A DNA stretch of 64,000 bases. Source: Streptomyces melanogenes. Lineage in GTDB: Bacteria; Actinomycetota; Actinomycetes; Streptomycetales; Streptomycetaceae. Shown piece by piece: positions 8,743-17,102 of this stretch (position 1 is its first letter; each line of letters begins with the position of its first letter). A program made the position numbers and the translations under genes. Where the stretch lies: contig NZ_BMTS01000002.1 in the NCBI RefSeq assembly GCF_014649795.1, forward strand, positions 124,001 to 188,000, written 5' to 3'. The notes beneath the pieces were generated by a model. The model searched no databases and was not told where the DNA came from. It saw only the letters and a program-made list of their open reading frames with translations.

Positions 8743-10797
8743 ATGACGCCACTCGACCGCGAACTCAGTCAGGAACGGACCTACCACGAAGCCTGCCGCG
8801 CGGCCCTGGCCGGCATGGTCGAAGGCGCGGACGTCCGGGTCGTCATCGGCGAGAACGCGTTCGCCTCCGGCGCGGACGCCGAGGTGCTCGGGTACCAACT
8901 GCGCAGCTGGGCCAAGGAGTTGCGGCAGGAGCCGGACAGTCCGCTGTTCTTCGGGCGGCTCGACTTCGAGGACGGCGGGGCGTCCGGCGACCACGCCGGG
9001 CAGCGCTACTACATCGGCCGCCGCCGCATCAGCGAGCACCCCTCGGCGCCGCCGCTGGTCGTCGACTGGCGGGCGCCCGTCTCGCGGACGTTCTACCAGG
9101 CCGGGGCCCGCGACCCGCTGGGCGTCGCCGTGCGCCGCCGGTTCGGCTGGGCCCCGGGCAGCCTCGGCGCCCCCGAGGACCTCACGAGCATGGAGGACGA
9201 GCGGCTGGGCGCCCCGGCCGCACAGCGGGAACCACAGGTCGGCGGCATCCTCGCCGCCGAGATCGAGCGCCCCCGCGTCGGCCCCATGCGCGACATCGCC
9301 GCCACCATCCAGCCCGAACAGGACGACCTCGTACGCTCCGAGCTCGGCCGGTCCCTCTGCGTCCAGGGCGCCCCGGGCACCGGCAAGACGGCCGTCGGGC
9401 TGCACCGGGCCGCGTATCTGCTCTACACCTACCCGCAGCGCATCCAGCGCGGCGGCCTCCTTGTCCTCGGCCCCAACCGGACCTTCCTCCACTACATCGC
9501 CCAGGTCCTGCCCGCCCTCGGCGAGATCGACATCCGGCAGTCGACGGTCGACGACGAGGTCGCGCGCGGGCCCGTCCGGGCGGTCGACGACGAGGCCGCG
9601 GCCGTCGTCAAGCACGACGCCCGCACCGCGCGGGTGCTGCACCGGGCGCTGTACGCGCGGGTGGGCACGGCCGGGAGCTACGAAGCGGTCGAGGTGCCCG
9701 ACGGCTCGTACCGCTGGCGGGTGACCGGCGGCGAGCTGGCGAGGATCGTCGAGGAGGTACGGGCCGAAGCGCCCCCGTACGCGGTGGGCCGCGAGCGGGT
9801 CCGCAGCCGGGCCGTCCGCGTCATCCAGCTGGAGGCCGAGCGCCGGGCCGGGCCGATGAACAACACCTGGCTGCAGCGGATCTCGCGGGCCCGCCCGGTC
9901 TCCGCCTTCGTGGACGCGGCCTGGCCGAAGGTCACGCCCGAGGAGGTCCTGGCGGAGCTCTTCACCGACCCGGACGTGCTGGCGGCGGCCGCCGACGGCG
10001 TGCTCGGCGCGGACGAGCAGAAGCGGCTGCTGTGGAGCCGGGCGCCGCGCTCGTACAAGTCGGCCAAGTGGTCCGCCGCCGACCAGGTCCTGCTCGACGA
10101 GCTCGCGGGGCTGATCGAACGCCCGCAGGGATACGGCCACATCGTCGTCGACGAGGCGCAGGACCTCTCCCCGATGCAGTGCCGGGCCGTCGCCCGCCGC
10201 TCCGGCTTCGGCTCGCTGACCGTGCTCGGCGACCTGGCGCAGGGCACCACCCCGTGGGCGGCCCGCGACTGGCCGGAGCACCTGGCCCACCTCGGCAAGC
10301 CGGACGCCCCGGTGGTCCCGCTGACGACCGGCTTCCGGGTCCCGGCGGCGATCGTGGCCCTGGCGAACGGGCTGCTCGGGGCGCTCGACGTGACCGTACC
10401 GCCGTCCCGCTCGCTGCGCCGGGACGGCGAGCTGGCGCTGCGGCGGGTCGAGGACGTACGGGCCGCGCTGGTCGACTCCGTACGGGCGGCGCTGGCGCGG
10501 GAGGGCTCGGTGGGCGTGATCGCGTGCGACGCGGACGTACCGGAGCTGCGCGCGGCCCTCGCGGCGGCGGGCGTGGCGACGGCGGAGGCGGACGACCTGA
10601 CGGCGGCGGCCCGGGTGACGGTTCTGCCCGCGACGGTGGCCAAGGGCTTGGAGTACGACCACGTGGTGGCCGTGGAACCGGCGGCGATCGCGGAGGCGGA
10701 GGAGCGGGGGCTGCACCGGCTGTACGTGGTGCTGACGCGGGCGGTGTCCCGCCTCGAGGTCCTGCACAGCAGGGCGCTGCCGGAGGCGCTGCGGTGA
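8743..10797 (+). CDS. HelD/HelR-type UvrD-like ATPase, RNA polymerase-associated (684 aa)
   Basis: Superfamily 1 helicase-like ATPase of the HelD group, whose members bind RNA polymerase and recycle stalled complexes; the Streptomyces HelR branch removes rifamycin from polymerase. Visible motifs: a charged N-terminal coiled segment (LDRELSQERTYHEACRAALA), Walker A QGAPGTGKTAVGLHRAAYLL, Walker B IVVDEAQDLSPMQ, and C-terminal motifs LTTGFRVPAAIVALA and VVLTRAVSRLEVLH. The ATG at 8743 is chosen over the GTG at 8725 because it lies just after a -10-like TACGCT (8730s), suggesting a near-leaderless message. HelR against plain HelD cannot be settled here, and no rifamycin-associated element was recognised upstream. 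Confidence 0.82.
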   Translation: MTPLDRELSQERTYHEACRAALAGMVEGADVRVVIGENAFASGADAEVLGYQLRSWAKELRQEPDSPLFFGRLDFEDGGASGDHAGQRYYIGRRRISEHPSAPPLVVDWRAPVSRTFYQAGARDPLGVAVRRRFGWAPGSLGAPEDLTSMEDERLGAPAAQREPQVGGILAAEIERPRVGPMRDIAATIQPEQDDLVRSELGRSLCVQGAPGTGKTAVGLHRAAYLLYTYPQRIQRGGLLVLGPNRTFLHYIAQVLPALGEIDIRQSTVDDEVARGPVRAVDDEAAAVVKHDARTARVLHRALYARVGTAGSYEAVEVPDGSYRWRVTGGELARIVEEVRAEAPPYAVGRERVRSRAVRVIQLEAERRAGPMNNTWLQRISRARPVSAFVDAAWPKVTPEEVLAELFTDPDVLAAAADGVLGADEQKRLLWSRAPRSYKSAKWSAADQVLLDELAGLIERPQGYGHIVVDEAQDLSPMQCRAVARRSGFGSLTVLGDLAQGTTPWAARDWPEHLAHLGKPDAPVVPLTTGFRVPAAIVALANGLLGALDVTVPPSRSLRRDGELALRRVEDVRAALVDSVRAALAREGSVGVIACDADVPELRAALAAAGVATAEADDLTAAARVTVLPATVAKGLEYDHVVAVEPAAIAEAEERGLHRLYVVLTRAVSRLEVLHSRALPEALR

Positions 10798-10946
10798 GGG
10801 CCGCGATGCAAGGGTGTTCAACATGCCCATGGAGCAAGGCGGTTGGGTGCGCTCGGGGCGTCGACTCACTATGTTGTGGAGCGCTCAAGCAAGGCTCGGC
10901 ACACCCGAAACTCGTCCGCTCACGCCTTCTGGGGGCCTCACCCGTC

Positions 10947-11510
10947 ATGACCACTTCTCCTGAGCCGACCGCCACCGCCGCCACGCTGCCCGGCTACACC
11001 CCGGGCACCTGGACCATCGACCCGGTCCACACCGAAATCGCCTTCGCCGTACGCCACTTGGGCGTCGCCAACGTACGCGGCCGGTTCGACGAGTTCACCG
11101 GCGAGATCGTGCTCGCCGAGAACCCGCTGGAGTCGTCGGTGACCGCGACGATCCAGGTCGCGTCCGTGTCCACGGCGCACGAACAGCGCGACAACCACAT
11201 ACGGTCCGAGGAGTTCCTGCACGCGGCGGAGTTCCCCGAGATGACCTTCCGCTCGACGGGGCTCCGCCCGGGCGACGGCGACGGCTTCCTCGCCGACGGC
11301 GAACTGACCGTCCACGGCGTCACCCGCCCCGTCACCCTCGAACTGGAGCTGATCGGCTTCGGCAAGGGCTACCAGGACCGCCCGGTCGCGGGCTTCACCG
11401 CCACCACCCAGATCAGCCGCAAGGCCTTCGGGGTGACGGGCGGCGCGACGGGTGCGATGCTCGGCGACGCCATCAAGATCACGCTGGACGTCGAGGCGTC
11501 CCTGGCCTGA
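10947..11510 (+). CDS. YceI family protein (187 aa)
   Basis: YceI proteins are lipocalin-like beta barrels that bind isoprenoid lipids. The diagnostic opening is present (GTWTIDPVHTEIAFAVRHLG), followed by VRGRFDEFTGEI and the family's FTATTQISRKAFGV. There is no signal peptide, as in many actinobacterial homologues, so it is probably cytoplasmic. ATG 10947 follows GGGGGC; the long open frame upstream to 10032 is the HelD gene's shadow. About 150 bp separate it from the HelD gene, so it probably has its own promoter. Confidence 0.9.
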   Translation: MTTSPEPTATAATLPGYTPGTWTIDPVHTEIAFAVRHLGVANVRGRFDEFTGEIVLAENPLESSVTATIQVASVSTAHEQRDNHIRSEEFLHAAEFPEMTFRSTGLRPGDGDGFLADGELTVHGVTRPVTLELELIGFGKGYQDRPVAGFTATTQISRKAFGVTGGATGAMLGDAIKITLDVEASLA

Positions 11511-11540
11511 GGGGGCGCCCCACCGTGGCGTCGCACACTC

Positions 11541-11560
11541 TTGCAAGCACCTGCTTGCAA
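11541..11560. promoter_or_regulatory. Palindromic operator candidate upstream of XRE gene
   Basis: TTGCAAGCA (11541-11549) and TGCTTGCAA (11552-11560) are perfect inverted repeats around CC, 30 bp before the XRE regulator start. The distance to the ATG places it over the core promoter, so autoregulation by the XRE protein is the simplest explanation. Confidence 0.6.
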
Positions 11561-11590
11561 TAGTTAGCAGGGAAGGGGCAGTATCGGGGT

Positions 11591-12016
11591 ATGGCATCGC
11601 TCAACGTCGGCAATCTCGGCGGGTTCCTGCGCGAGCAGCGGCGTAACGCCCAGCTCTCGTTGCGGCAGCTCGCGGACGCCGCCGGCGTGTCCAATCCGTA
11701 TCTGAGCCAGATCGAGCGCGGGCTGCGCAAGCCGAGCGCGGACATCCTGCAGCAGCTCGCCAAGGCGCTGCGGATCTCCGCCGAGACGCTGTACGTGCAG
11801 GCCGGGATCCTCGACGAACGGGCGCCGGAAGCGGCGGAGACACGGAGCGTCATCCTCGCCGACCCCTCGCTCGACGAGCGGCAGAAGCAGGTGCTGATCC
11901 AGATCTACGAGTCCTTCCGCAAGGAGAACGGGCTCGACGCGGACGCACCTGCTTCGGCCCCGGGCGAGGGCACCGAGGGCGGCACGGGCGATGACCCATC
12001 GGCTCCCCAGAGCTGA
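11591..12016 (+). CDS. XRE-family helix-turn-helix regulator (141 aa)
   Basis: A classic XRE HTH occupies residues 10-65: LGGFLREQRRNAQLSLRQLA, ADAAGVSNPYLSQIERGLRK and PSADILQQLAKALRIS. The rest is a charged helical tail (DERQKQVLIQIYESFRKENG) and a low-complexity C-terminus. This protein and the HbhA-like gene 36 bp downstream form a likely operon. The palindrome at 11541-11560 is its probable operator. Its biological role is not known from sequence. Confidence 0.88.
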   Translation: MASLNVGNLGGFLREQRRNAQLSLRQLADAAGVSNPYLSQIERGLRKPSADILQQLAKALRISAETLYVQAGILDERAPEAAETRSVILADPSLDERQKQVLIQIYESFRKENGLDADAPASAPGEGTEGGTGDDPSAPQS

Positions 12017-12052
12017 TCCAGGCACTGATCACTGATCCGGGAGGAAACCAGC

Positions 12053-12658
12053 ATGGCCGTCACCGATGAGCTGCGTAATGCCCTGACCGACCCCAAGCCC
12101 CTGTTCTTCGTCGCCGGCGCGCTCGACCTCGGCGCCAAGCAGGCCGCGAAGGTCCCGGAGAAGATCCCGGTCATCGTCGAGCGGCTCCAGACCGAGGTCC
12201 CGGCGCGGATCGAGGCCGTGCGCAAGACCGACCCCAAGGTCGTCCAGGACAAGGTCGTCGCCCAGGCCAAGGAGGCCCAGGCCGCCGTCACCGCCAAGGT
12301 GACCGAGGTAGTCGGCGCGCTCGACGGCGATGTGAAGAAGCTGGGCGACTCCGTCCAGCACCTCGCCCTCCAGGCGGTCGGCTTCGCCGCGGAGTCCCTG
12401 GTCAAGGCCCGTGAGGGGTACGACAAGGTGGCCGAGCGTGGCCAGGAGGTCGTCAAGGAGTGGCGCGGCGAGGCCGCCGAGGAGATCTTGGAGGTCGCCG
12501 AGGCCATCGAGCCGAAGGACTCCGGGGCCGAGGCCCCCGCCGCTGACTCGTCTGACGGGTCCGACTCCGCCGAGGCCGAGCCCGCGCCCGCGCCCGCCAA
12601 GAAGACGGCCGCGCGCAGGAGCACGGCGAAGAAGACCGCGGCCAAGCCCGCGGAGTGA
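12053..12658 (+). CDS. HbhA-like helical protein with Lys/Ala-rich tail (201 aa)
   Basis: The protein is almost wholly helical with heptad-like repeats from residue 15 to 150 (EVPARIEAVRKTD, VVQDKVVAQAKEAQAAV), then an acidic Ala/Pro/Asp linker, then KKTAARRSTAKKTAAKPAE. This architecture matches heparin-binding hemagglutinin-like proteins of actinobacteria, where the Lys/Ala/Pro tail binds polyanions. No signal peptide is visible. Strong ribosome site GGGAGGAAACC before ATG 12053. In operon with the XRE gene; function in Streptomyces is unknown. Confidence 0.75.
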   Translation: MAVTDELRNALTDPKPLFFVAGALDLGAKQAAKVPEKIPVIVERLQTEVPARIEAVRKTDPKVVQDKVVAQAKEAQAAVTAKVTEVVGALDGDVKKLGDSVQHLALQAVGFAAESLVKAREGYDKVAERGQEVVKEWRGEAAEEILEVAEAIEPKDSGAEAPAADSSDGSDSAEAEPAPAPAKKTAARRSTAKKTAAKPAE

Positions 12659-12758
12659 GCGGGGTCCGTCGCGGCGGCGGGCACCTTTTCGGTGTCCGCC
12701 TCGTTGGACGGGTACCTTGGCCGCGTAGGAGCGATTCCGGGAAAGGTGGTGGACGACC

Positions 12759-13106
12759 GTGCTGATGCAGGGATTCTCGGGGTTCATGTGGTTGCTGAGT
12801 ACAGCCCTGACCGCATTGAGCCTGTTCGCGCTCGTGGACGCGGCCTTCCGCCGTGAGGACGCGTTCCGTGCGGTGGACAAGCAGACCAAGCCGTTCTGGC
12901 TGATCATCCTGGCCATCGCGCTGCTGGTCAGCGTGCTGTTCCCGCTGCTCTCGTTCCTGCCGGTGATCGGCGCGGTGGCGGTGATCGTCTACATCGTGGA
13001 CGTCCGCCCGGCGGTCCGGCAGATCAGCGGCGGGCGCGGACGCGGCGGCCGCCGCGGCGGATCGAGCAGCGACGGTCCGTACGGGCCGTACAACGGCGGA
13101 CGCTAG
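12759..13106 (+). CDS. DUF2516 family membrane protein (115 aa)
   Basis: Small integral membrane protein with three hydrophobic segments (FMWLLSTALTALSLFALVDA; FWLIILAIALLVSVLFPLL; FLPVIGAVAVIVYIVDV) and a Gly/Arg-rich, Tyr-containing cytoplasmic tail. This fits DUF2516, a family of unknown function conserved in actinobacteria. The GTG start at 12759 follows GGAAAGGTGGTGG. It follows the HbhA-like gene and may share its transcript. Confidence 0.82.
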   Translation: MLMQGFSGFMWLLSTALTALSLFALVDAAFRREDAFRAVDKQTKPFWLIILAIALLVSVLFPLLSFLPVIGAVAVIVYIVDVRPAVRQISGGRGRGGRRGGSSSDGPYGPYNGGR

Positions 13107-13132
13107 GCCTTCAGGCCTTACGTTCCCTTGCG

Positions 13133-14572
13133 TTACGGGGCGGTCGCCCGGCCGGTCCGTTCCAGCAGCAACACCGCGACGTCGTCGGTGAGTTCACCGC
13201 CGTTGAGCTCGCGGGCCTCGGTGACCGCCGCCTCCAGGAGCGCCTCGCCGCCCAGGCCCGTCGTCAGCAGCCGGTTGACCATCTCGGTCATGCCCTCCTG
13301 GCCCAGCCGCTGGTTGCCGACGCCGGTACGGCCCTCGATCAGGCCGTCCGTGTACATCAACAGGCTCCACGCGTCGCCCAGTTCGACCCGGCGGCGCGGC
13401 CAGCGGGTCTGGGGCAGCAGCCCGAGCGCCGGGCCCCCGCTCTCGTACGCGAGCAGGCTCGCGGGGCCGCCCGCGCGGGCGATCAGCGGGGCCGGGTGGC
13501 CCGCCAGGCTCAGCTCGGCGCGGCGGCCGTCCGGGGCGATGTCGACCGTGCAGAGCGTGGCGAAGATCTCGTCGTCGTCGCGCTCGTGCTCCAGGACCTG
13601 CTGAAGGGTCGTGAGCAGCGCGTCGCCACACAGCCCGGCCAGTGTCAACGCCCGCCAGGCGATGCGCAGTTCCACCCCGAGGGCGGCTTCGTCGGGGCCA
13701 TGGCCGCAGACGTCGCCGATCATGGCGTGGACGGTGCCGTCGGGGGTGCGGACCGTGTCGTAGAAGTCGCCGCCGAGCAGGGCGCGGGACCGGCCCGGCC
13801 GGTAGCGGGCGGCGAACCGCAGGTCGGAGCCGTCGAGCAGCGGCGTCGGAAGCAGTCCGCGCTCCAGCCGGGCGTTCTCCTGGGCGCGCAGCCGTGACTC
13901 CGCGAGCTTGTACTGCGCGGTGTCGGCACGCTTGCGCTCCACCGCGTACCGGATGGCCCGGCTCAGCAGTCTGCCGTCCAGCTCGTCGCGGAAGAGGTAG
14001 TCCTGCGCGCCGACGCGGACGGCCTCGGCGGCGCGTTCGGCGTGGGTGGAGGCGGTGAGGGCGAGGACGGCGTGCCGGGGCGCGAGCCGCAGCAGGGCCC
14101 GCAGCGCGGCGAGCTCGTCGTCGGGGTCGCGGCCGGGCAGCGCGAGGTCGAGCAGGATGCAGTTCACGTCGTCGGTGAGCAGCCGCTCGGCCTCGGTGAG
14201 ATTGCGCGCGGTACGGATCCGCACCCGGGTCCCGGCGGTGTGCAGCAGCTCGGAGACGGTGAAGGGGCCGACGGGGTCGTCCTCGATGACCAGCAGGTTG
14301 AGGGCGGCGGCGGTGTGCGGTGCGGTGCTGTGGGAGCCCACTTCCAGGCCTGTGCCGTCCGCACCGGGCGCACCCGGCGCCGTCGGTACGACCGCGCCGC
14401 CCGCACCCGCGAGGGCGTCGGGACTGCCCGCTCCCACGAGCCCGCCCGGCACACGCGTCCCCGGCAGGCCGGGGGACGGGGCCAAGGGACCCGGGGTACC
14501 CGAAGTGCCCGGGGCCGGTTCGCCCGGCCCCGGTGGGGGCGTCCGAGGGGACCACATCTGCGGTGCGGGCAT
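13133..14572 (-). CDS. Response regulator / PP2C (SpoIIE-type) phosphatase fusion (479 aa)
   Basis: Residues 1-90 are Pro/Gly-rich and disordered. A receiver domain follows (LNLLVIEDDPVGPFTVSELL; phospho-acceptor aspartate in CILLDLALPG; KVGAQDY-like VRVGAQDYLF). The C-terminal SpoIIE/PP2C domain has metal-binding motifs GGDFYDTV, GDVCGHGPDEAAL and LTDDVAVLLL. Such proteins dephosphorylate anti-anti-sigma factors in partner-switching cascades. ATG 14572 follows AAGGAGGGAGACCGG, a very strong ribosome site; the open frame runs on to 15955 but without support. Convergent with the DUF2516 gene (26 bp apart). Confidence 0.88.
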   Translation of the reverse strand: MPAPQMWSPRTPPPGPGEPAPGTSGTPGPLAPSPGLPGTRVPGGLVGAGSPDALAGAGGAVVPTAPGAPGADGTGLEVGSHSTAPHTAAALNLLVIEDDPVGPFTVSELLHTAGTRVRIRTARNLTEAERLLTDDVNCILLDLALPGRDPDDELAALRALLRLAPRHAVLALTASTHAERAAEAVRVGAQDYLFRDELDGRLLSRAIRYAVERKRADTAQYKLAESRLRAQENARLERGLLPTPLLDGSDLRFAARYRPGRSRALLGGDFYDTVRTPDGTVHAMIGDVCGHGPDEAALGVELRIAWRALTLAGLCGDALLTTLQQVLEHERDDDEIFATLCTVDIAPDGRRAELSLAGHPAPLIARAGGPASLLAYESGGPALGLLPQTRWPRRRVELGDAWSLLMYTDGLIEGRTGVGNQRLGQEGMTEMVNRLLTTGLGGEALLEAAVTEARELNGGELTDDVAVLLLERTGRATAP

Positions 14573-14811
14573 CGTTCCGGTCTCCCTCCTTTCGAGGGCG
14601 CCGCGGAACGCCGGGCTGCGTTGCCGCCAGTCCGGGACCCTAGCGTCAGTGGGCCGGGCAGCGGAATGGCGTTCGGTGACTGTTCGGCAAATGGCGCATG
14701 GCATATGCCACATGCCGCACTTGTCGGGGCGCCCGACGCCTGGTCCGGCCGCCGGACCACCCCTTTTGCATCCGATCCCGCATCCGATCCCGCATCCGCT
14801 GGCGCGTCCGG

Positions 14812-15888
14812 CTACTTGTCCGGGCGCACGACCCCCAGGATCGGCATCGTGCCCGCGCCCGCGACCGTCACGTTCCGCCCCGGCCGGGGAGCGTGCACGA
14901 TCGCGCCGTCCCCCACGTACATCCCGACGTGCGTCGCGTCCGAGAAGTAGATGATGAGATCGCCCGGTCGCATGTCCTTGATGGCGACATGCGGCAGTTG
15001 TGCCCACTGCTCCTGCGAGGTGCGCGGAATGCCCCGGCCCGCCGCGAGCCACGCCTGGGACGTGAGGCCCGAGCAGTCGTACGACTTCGGTCCCTCCGCT
15101 CCCCACACGTACGGCTTGCCGATCTGGTCGGTGGCGAACGCCACCGCCTTGCGGCCCTGCTCGCTCGCCCTGCCGTTGATCTCCTTCAATATCCCCGAAC
15201 TGAGCCAGTCCGTCTGCGCCTTGTACTGCTGCTGGCGCTCCAGCTCCGCCAGCCGCTCGCGCTCCTTCGCCTCCAGCTGGGACTCCAGCTTCTCGGCGGC
15301 CGCGATCTTTCCGGTGATCTCCTTCTTGGCGGTCTCCTTCTTGACCCGGTTCGCCTCCAGCTTCTTCCACTGGGCGGAGGCGTCCTTCGAGTACTGCGCC
15401 AAGTCCTGTTGCGTACGGTTCAGTTCGGCCAGCATTCCCTGCCCGGCCTGCTGGCCCTGGCGCAGCCGGTCGGCGCCGTCCAGGAAGCTGTCCGGGTTGC
15501 CGCTGAGCATCATCTGGGCGCCGAGCGGCAGCCCGCCCGTGCGGTACTGCAACCGGGCCGTCGCCCCCGCCTGGTCCTTCAGCTGCTTGATCCGCTGCTC
15601 GCCCTTGACGATCGCCTGGGCGATCTTCACGATCTCGGCCGACTGGAGCTTGGTCTGCTCCTGGGCCTGGTTGTACGCCTCGGTCGCGACCGCCGCCTGC
15701 CGGTAGAGCTCGTCTATCTCCTTGCGCACGTCGTCGAGGCTCTTCGACGACAGCGGCGGAGCCGGGGGAGCGGACGACGTGGTCGGGTCCGGCTGCGGAT
15801 TCGGCGCGGCGAACGCCGTCGCCGGCATCGCGAGCACGGTCAAGGCGCACACCACGGTGATCGCGGTGGCCAAGCGGTGCGGCTGCAC
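14812..15888 (-). CDS. Secreted NlpC/P60 family peptidoglycan hydrolase (358 aa)
   Basis: A signal peptide is clear (basic MQPHRL, hydrophobic ATAITVVCALTVLAMPATAF, AxA cleavage near residue 28). Residues 45-235 form a long coiled coil (LDDVRKEIDELYRQAA; QQYKAQTDWLSSGIL). The C-terminal NlpC/P60 domain has the catalytic cysteine in YDCSGLTSQAW, the histidine in THVGMYVGDGAIVHAP and GDLIIYF. This is a DL-endopeptidase of the RipA/CwlO-like class, probably cutting stem peptides during growth. The GTG start at 15888 is preceded by GGAGGGGGAGACTTA. Confidence 0.9.
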   Translation of the reverse strand: MQPHRLATAITVVCALTVLAMPATAFAAPNPQPDPTTSSAPPAPPLSSKSLDDVRKEIDELYRQAAVATEAYNQAQEQTKLQSAEIVKIAQAIVKGEQRIKQLKDQAGATARLQYRTGGLPLGAQMMLSGNPDSFLDGADRLRQGQQAGQGMLAELNRTQQDLAQYSKDASAQWKKLEANRVKKETAKKEITGKIAAAEKLESQLEAKERERLAELERQQQYKAQTDWLSSGILKEINGRASEQGRKAVAFATDQIGKPYVWGAEGPKSYDCSGLTSQAWLAAGRGIPRTSQEQWAQLPHVAIKDMRPGDLIIYFSDATHVGMYVGDGAIVHAPRPGRNVTVAGAGTMPILGVVRPDK

Positions 15889-16134
15889 TAAGTCTCCCCC
15901 TCCAACAACCGGACAACACCAGGCAGAACGGTATGTGATTTACCGTCAGTAACATTCTGGCAACGTCGTGATGGTGCCATGCCGTCCCCCAAAACGACAG
16001 GGGCGGACGGGCACCTCACGGGTCACCCCCCGCGAATGGGACGAACGACGGGCGCGGTGCGTTCCCCTCCAGGCCGCCCGCCCCCGGCATTCACTCGTGC
16101 GAGGTCAATCGGCCCCGGTCCGGTACGCCGGGGT

Positions 16135-16923
16135 TCACCCCCGAGGGGCCAGCGCCTCCCACTCCACCGTGACCTCCCCCTGCCGCCACCGCCGCGGCCC
16201 GTCCCGCAGCGGCCAGTCCGCCGCCAGGTCCCGGACCGCCCGGATCCACCGCTGCCGCGCGCCCAGCGAGGCGTACGGGGCCGCCGCCGCCCACGCCCGG
16301 TCGAAGTCGCGCAGGAACGCGTGGACCGGCTCGCCCGGCACGTTCCGGTGGATCAGCGCCTTCGGCAGCCGCTCCGCCAGGTCGGACGGGCGCTCCAGGG
16401 AGCCCAGCCGGGTCGCGAAGGTCACCGTGCGCGGGCCCGACGCGTCCAGCGCCACCCACACGTGCCGCCGCCCGATCTCGTCGCAGGTGCCCTCGACCAG
16501 CAGCCCGCCGTCCGCGAGCCGTCCGCACAGCCGCGCCCACACCGCCGCGACCTCGCCCTCCTCGTACTGCCGCAGCACATTGGCCGCCCGGATCAGCAGC
16601 GGCGGATGCGGCAGCGGCACCTCGAAGCCGCCGTGCAGGAAGGTGAGGCCCTCCCGCTCGTACGGCTTCGCGGCCGCGACCCGGGCCGGCTCGATCTCGA
16701 TCCCGACCACCGACACGGCGGGCGCGGCGGTCCGCAGCCGCTGCAGCAGCTCGACGGCCGTCCAGGGGGCCGCCCCGTACCCCAGGTCCACCGCGACCGG
16801 CGCCTCGGCGCGGCGCAGCGCGGGCCCGTGGACCTCGGCGATCCAGCGGTCCATGCGGCGGAGCCGGTTCGGATTGGTGGTGCCGCGCGTGACGGTGCCG
16901 ACGGGTCGCTTGGGTGGAGCCAT
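16135..16923 (-). CDS. SAM-dependent methyltransferase-like protein (262 aa)
   Basis: The class I Rossmann motif is VAVDLGYGAAPWTAVELLQRL (about residues 43-63), followed by VSVVGIEIEPARVAAAKPY (motif II) and LLIRAANVLRQY. GxGxxP is altered to GYGAAPW, a form common in actinobacterial class I methyltransferases next to mshA. The substrate is unknown. ATG 16923 gives a basic N-terminus (MAPPKRPVGTVTRGTTNPN). It is divergent from mshA, separated by 179 bp. Confidence 0.8.
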   Translation of the reverse strand: MAPPKRPVGTVTRGTTNPNRLRRMDRWIAEVHGPALRRAEAPVAVDLGYGAAPWTAVELLQRLRTAAPAVSVVGIEIEPARVAAAKPYEREGLTFLHGGFEVPLPHPPLLIRAANVLRQYEEGEVAAVWARLCGRLADGGLLVEGTCDEIGRRHVWVALDASGPRTVTFATRLGSLERPSDLAERLPKALIHRNVPGEPVHAFLRDFDRAWAAAAPYASLGARQRWIRAVRDLAADWPLRDGPRRWRQGEVTVEWEALAPRG

Positions 16924-17102
16924 ACGACGAGGGTAGGCGCCCCTGATGAGAGGCGTGGGCGGGCAAGATTTCGGCAAAAGTGCGGGGAGGTGGAATGGAA
17001 GGAAGGGTTCCGGTGGTTACCGCCCATTGGGGGCGTGTGCAAGCCCTCGATGAGTTGTGCCCAGTGCCACCCGCCCTGCCCCTTGGTCGAGAGGACGTCG
17101 AC

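Noticed and set aside
13133..15955. One 940-codon minus-strand frame spanning the PP2C gene and the NlpC region
   Set aside because: Strong ribosome site and domain start at 14572; the upstream part is a shadow of the NlpC/P60 gene in another frame.
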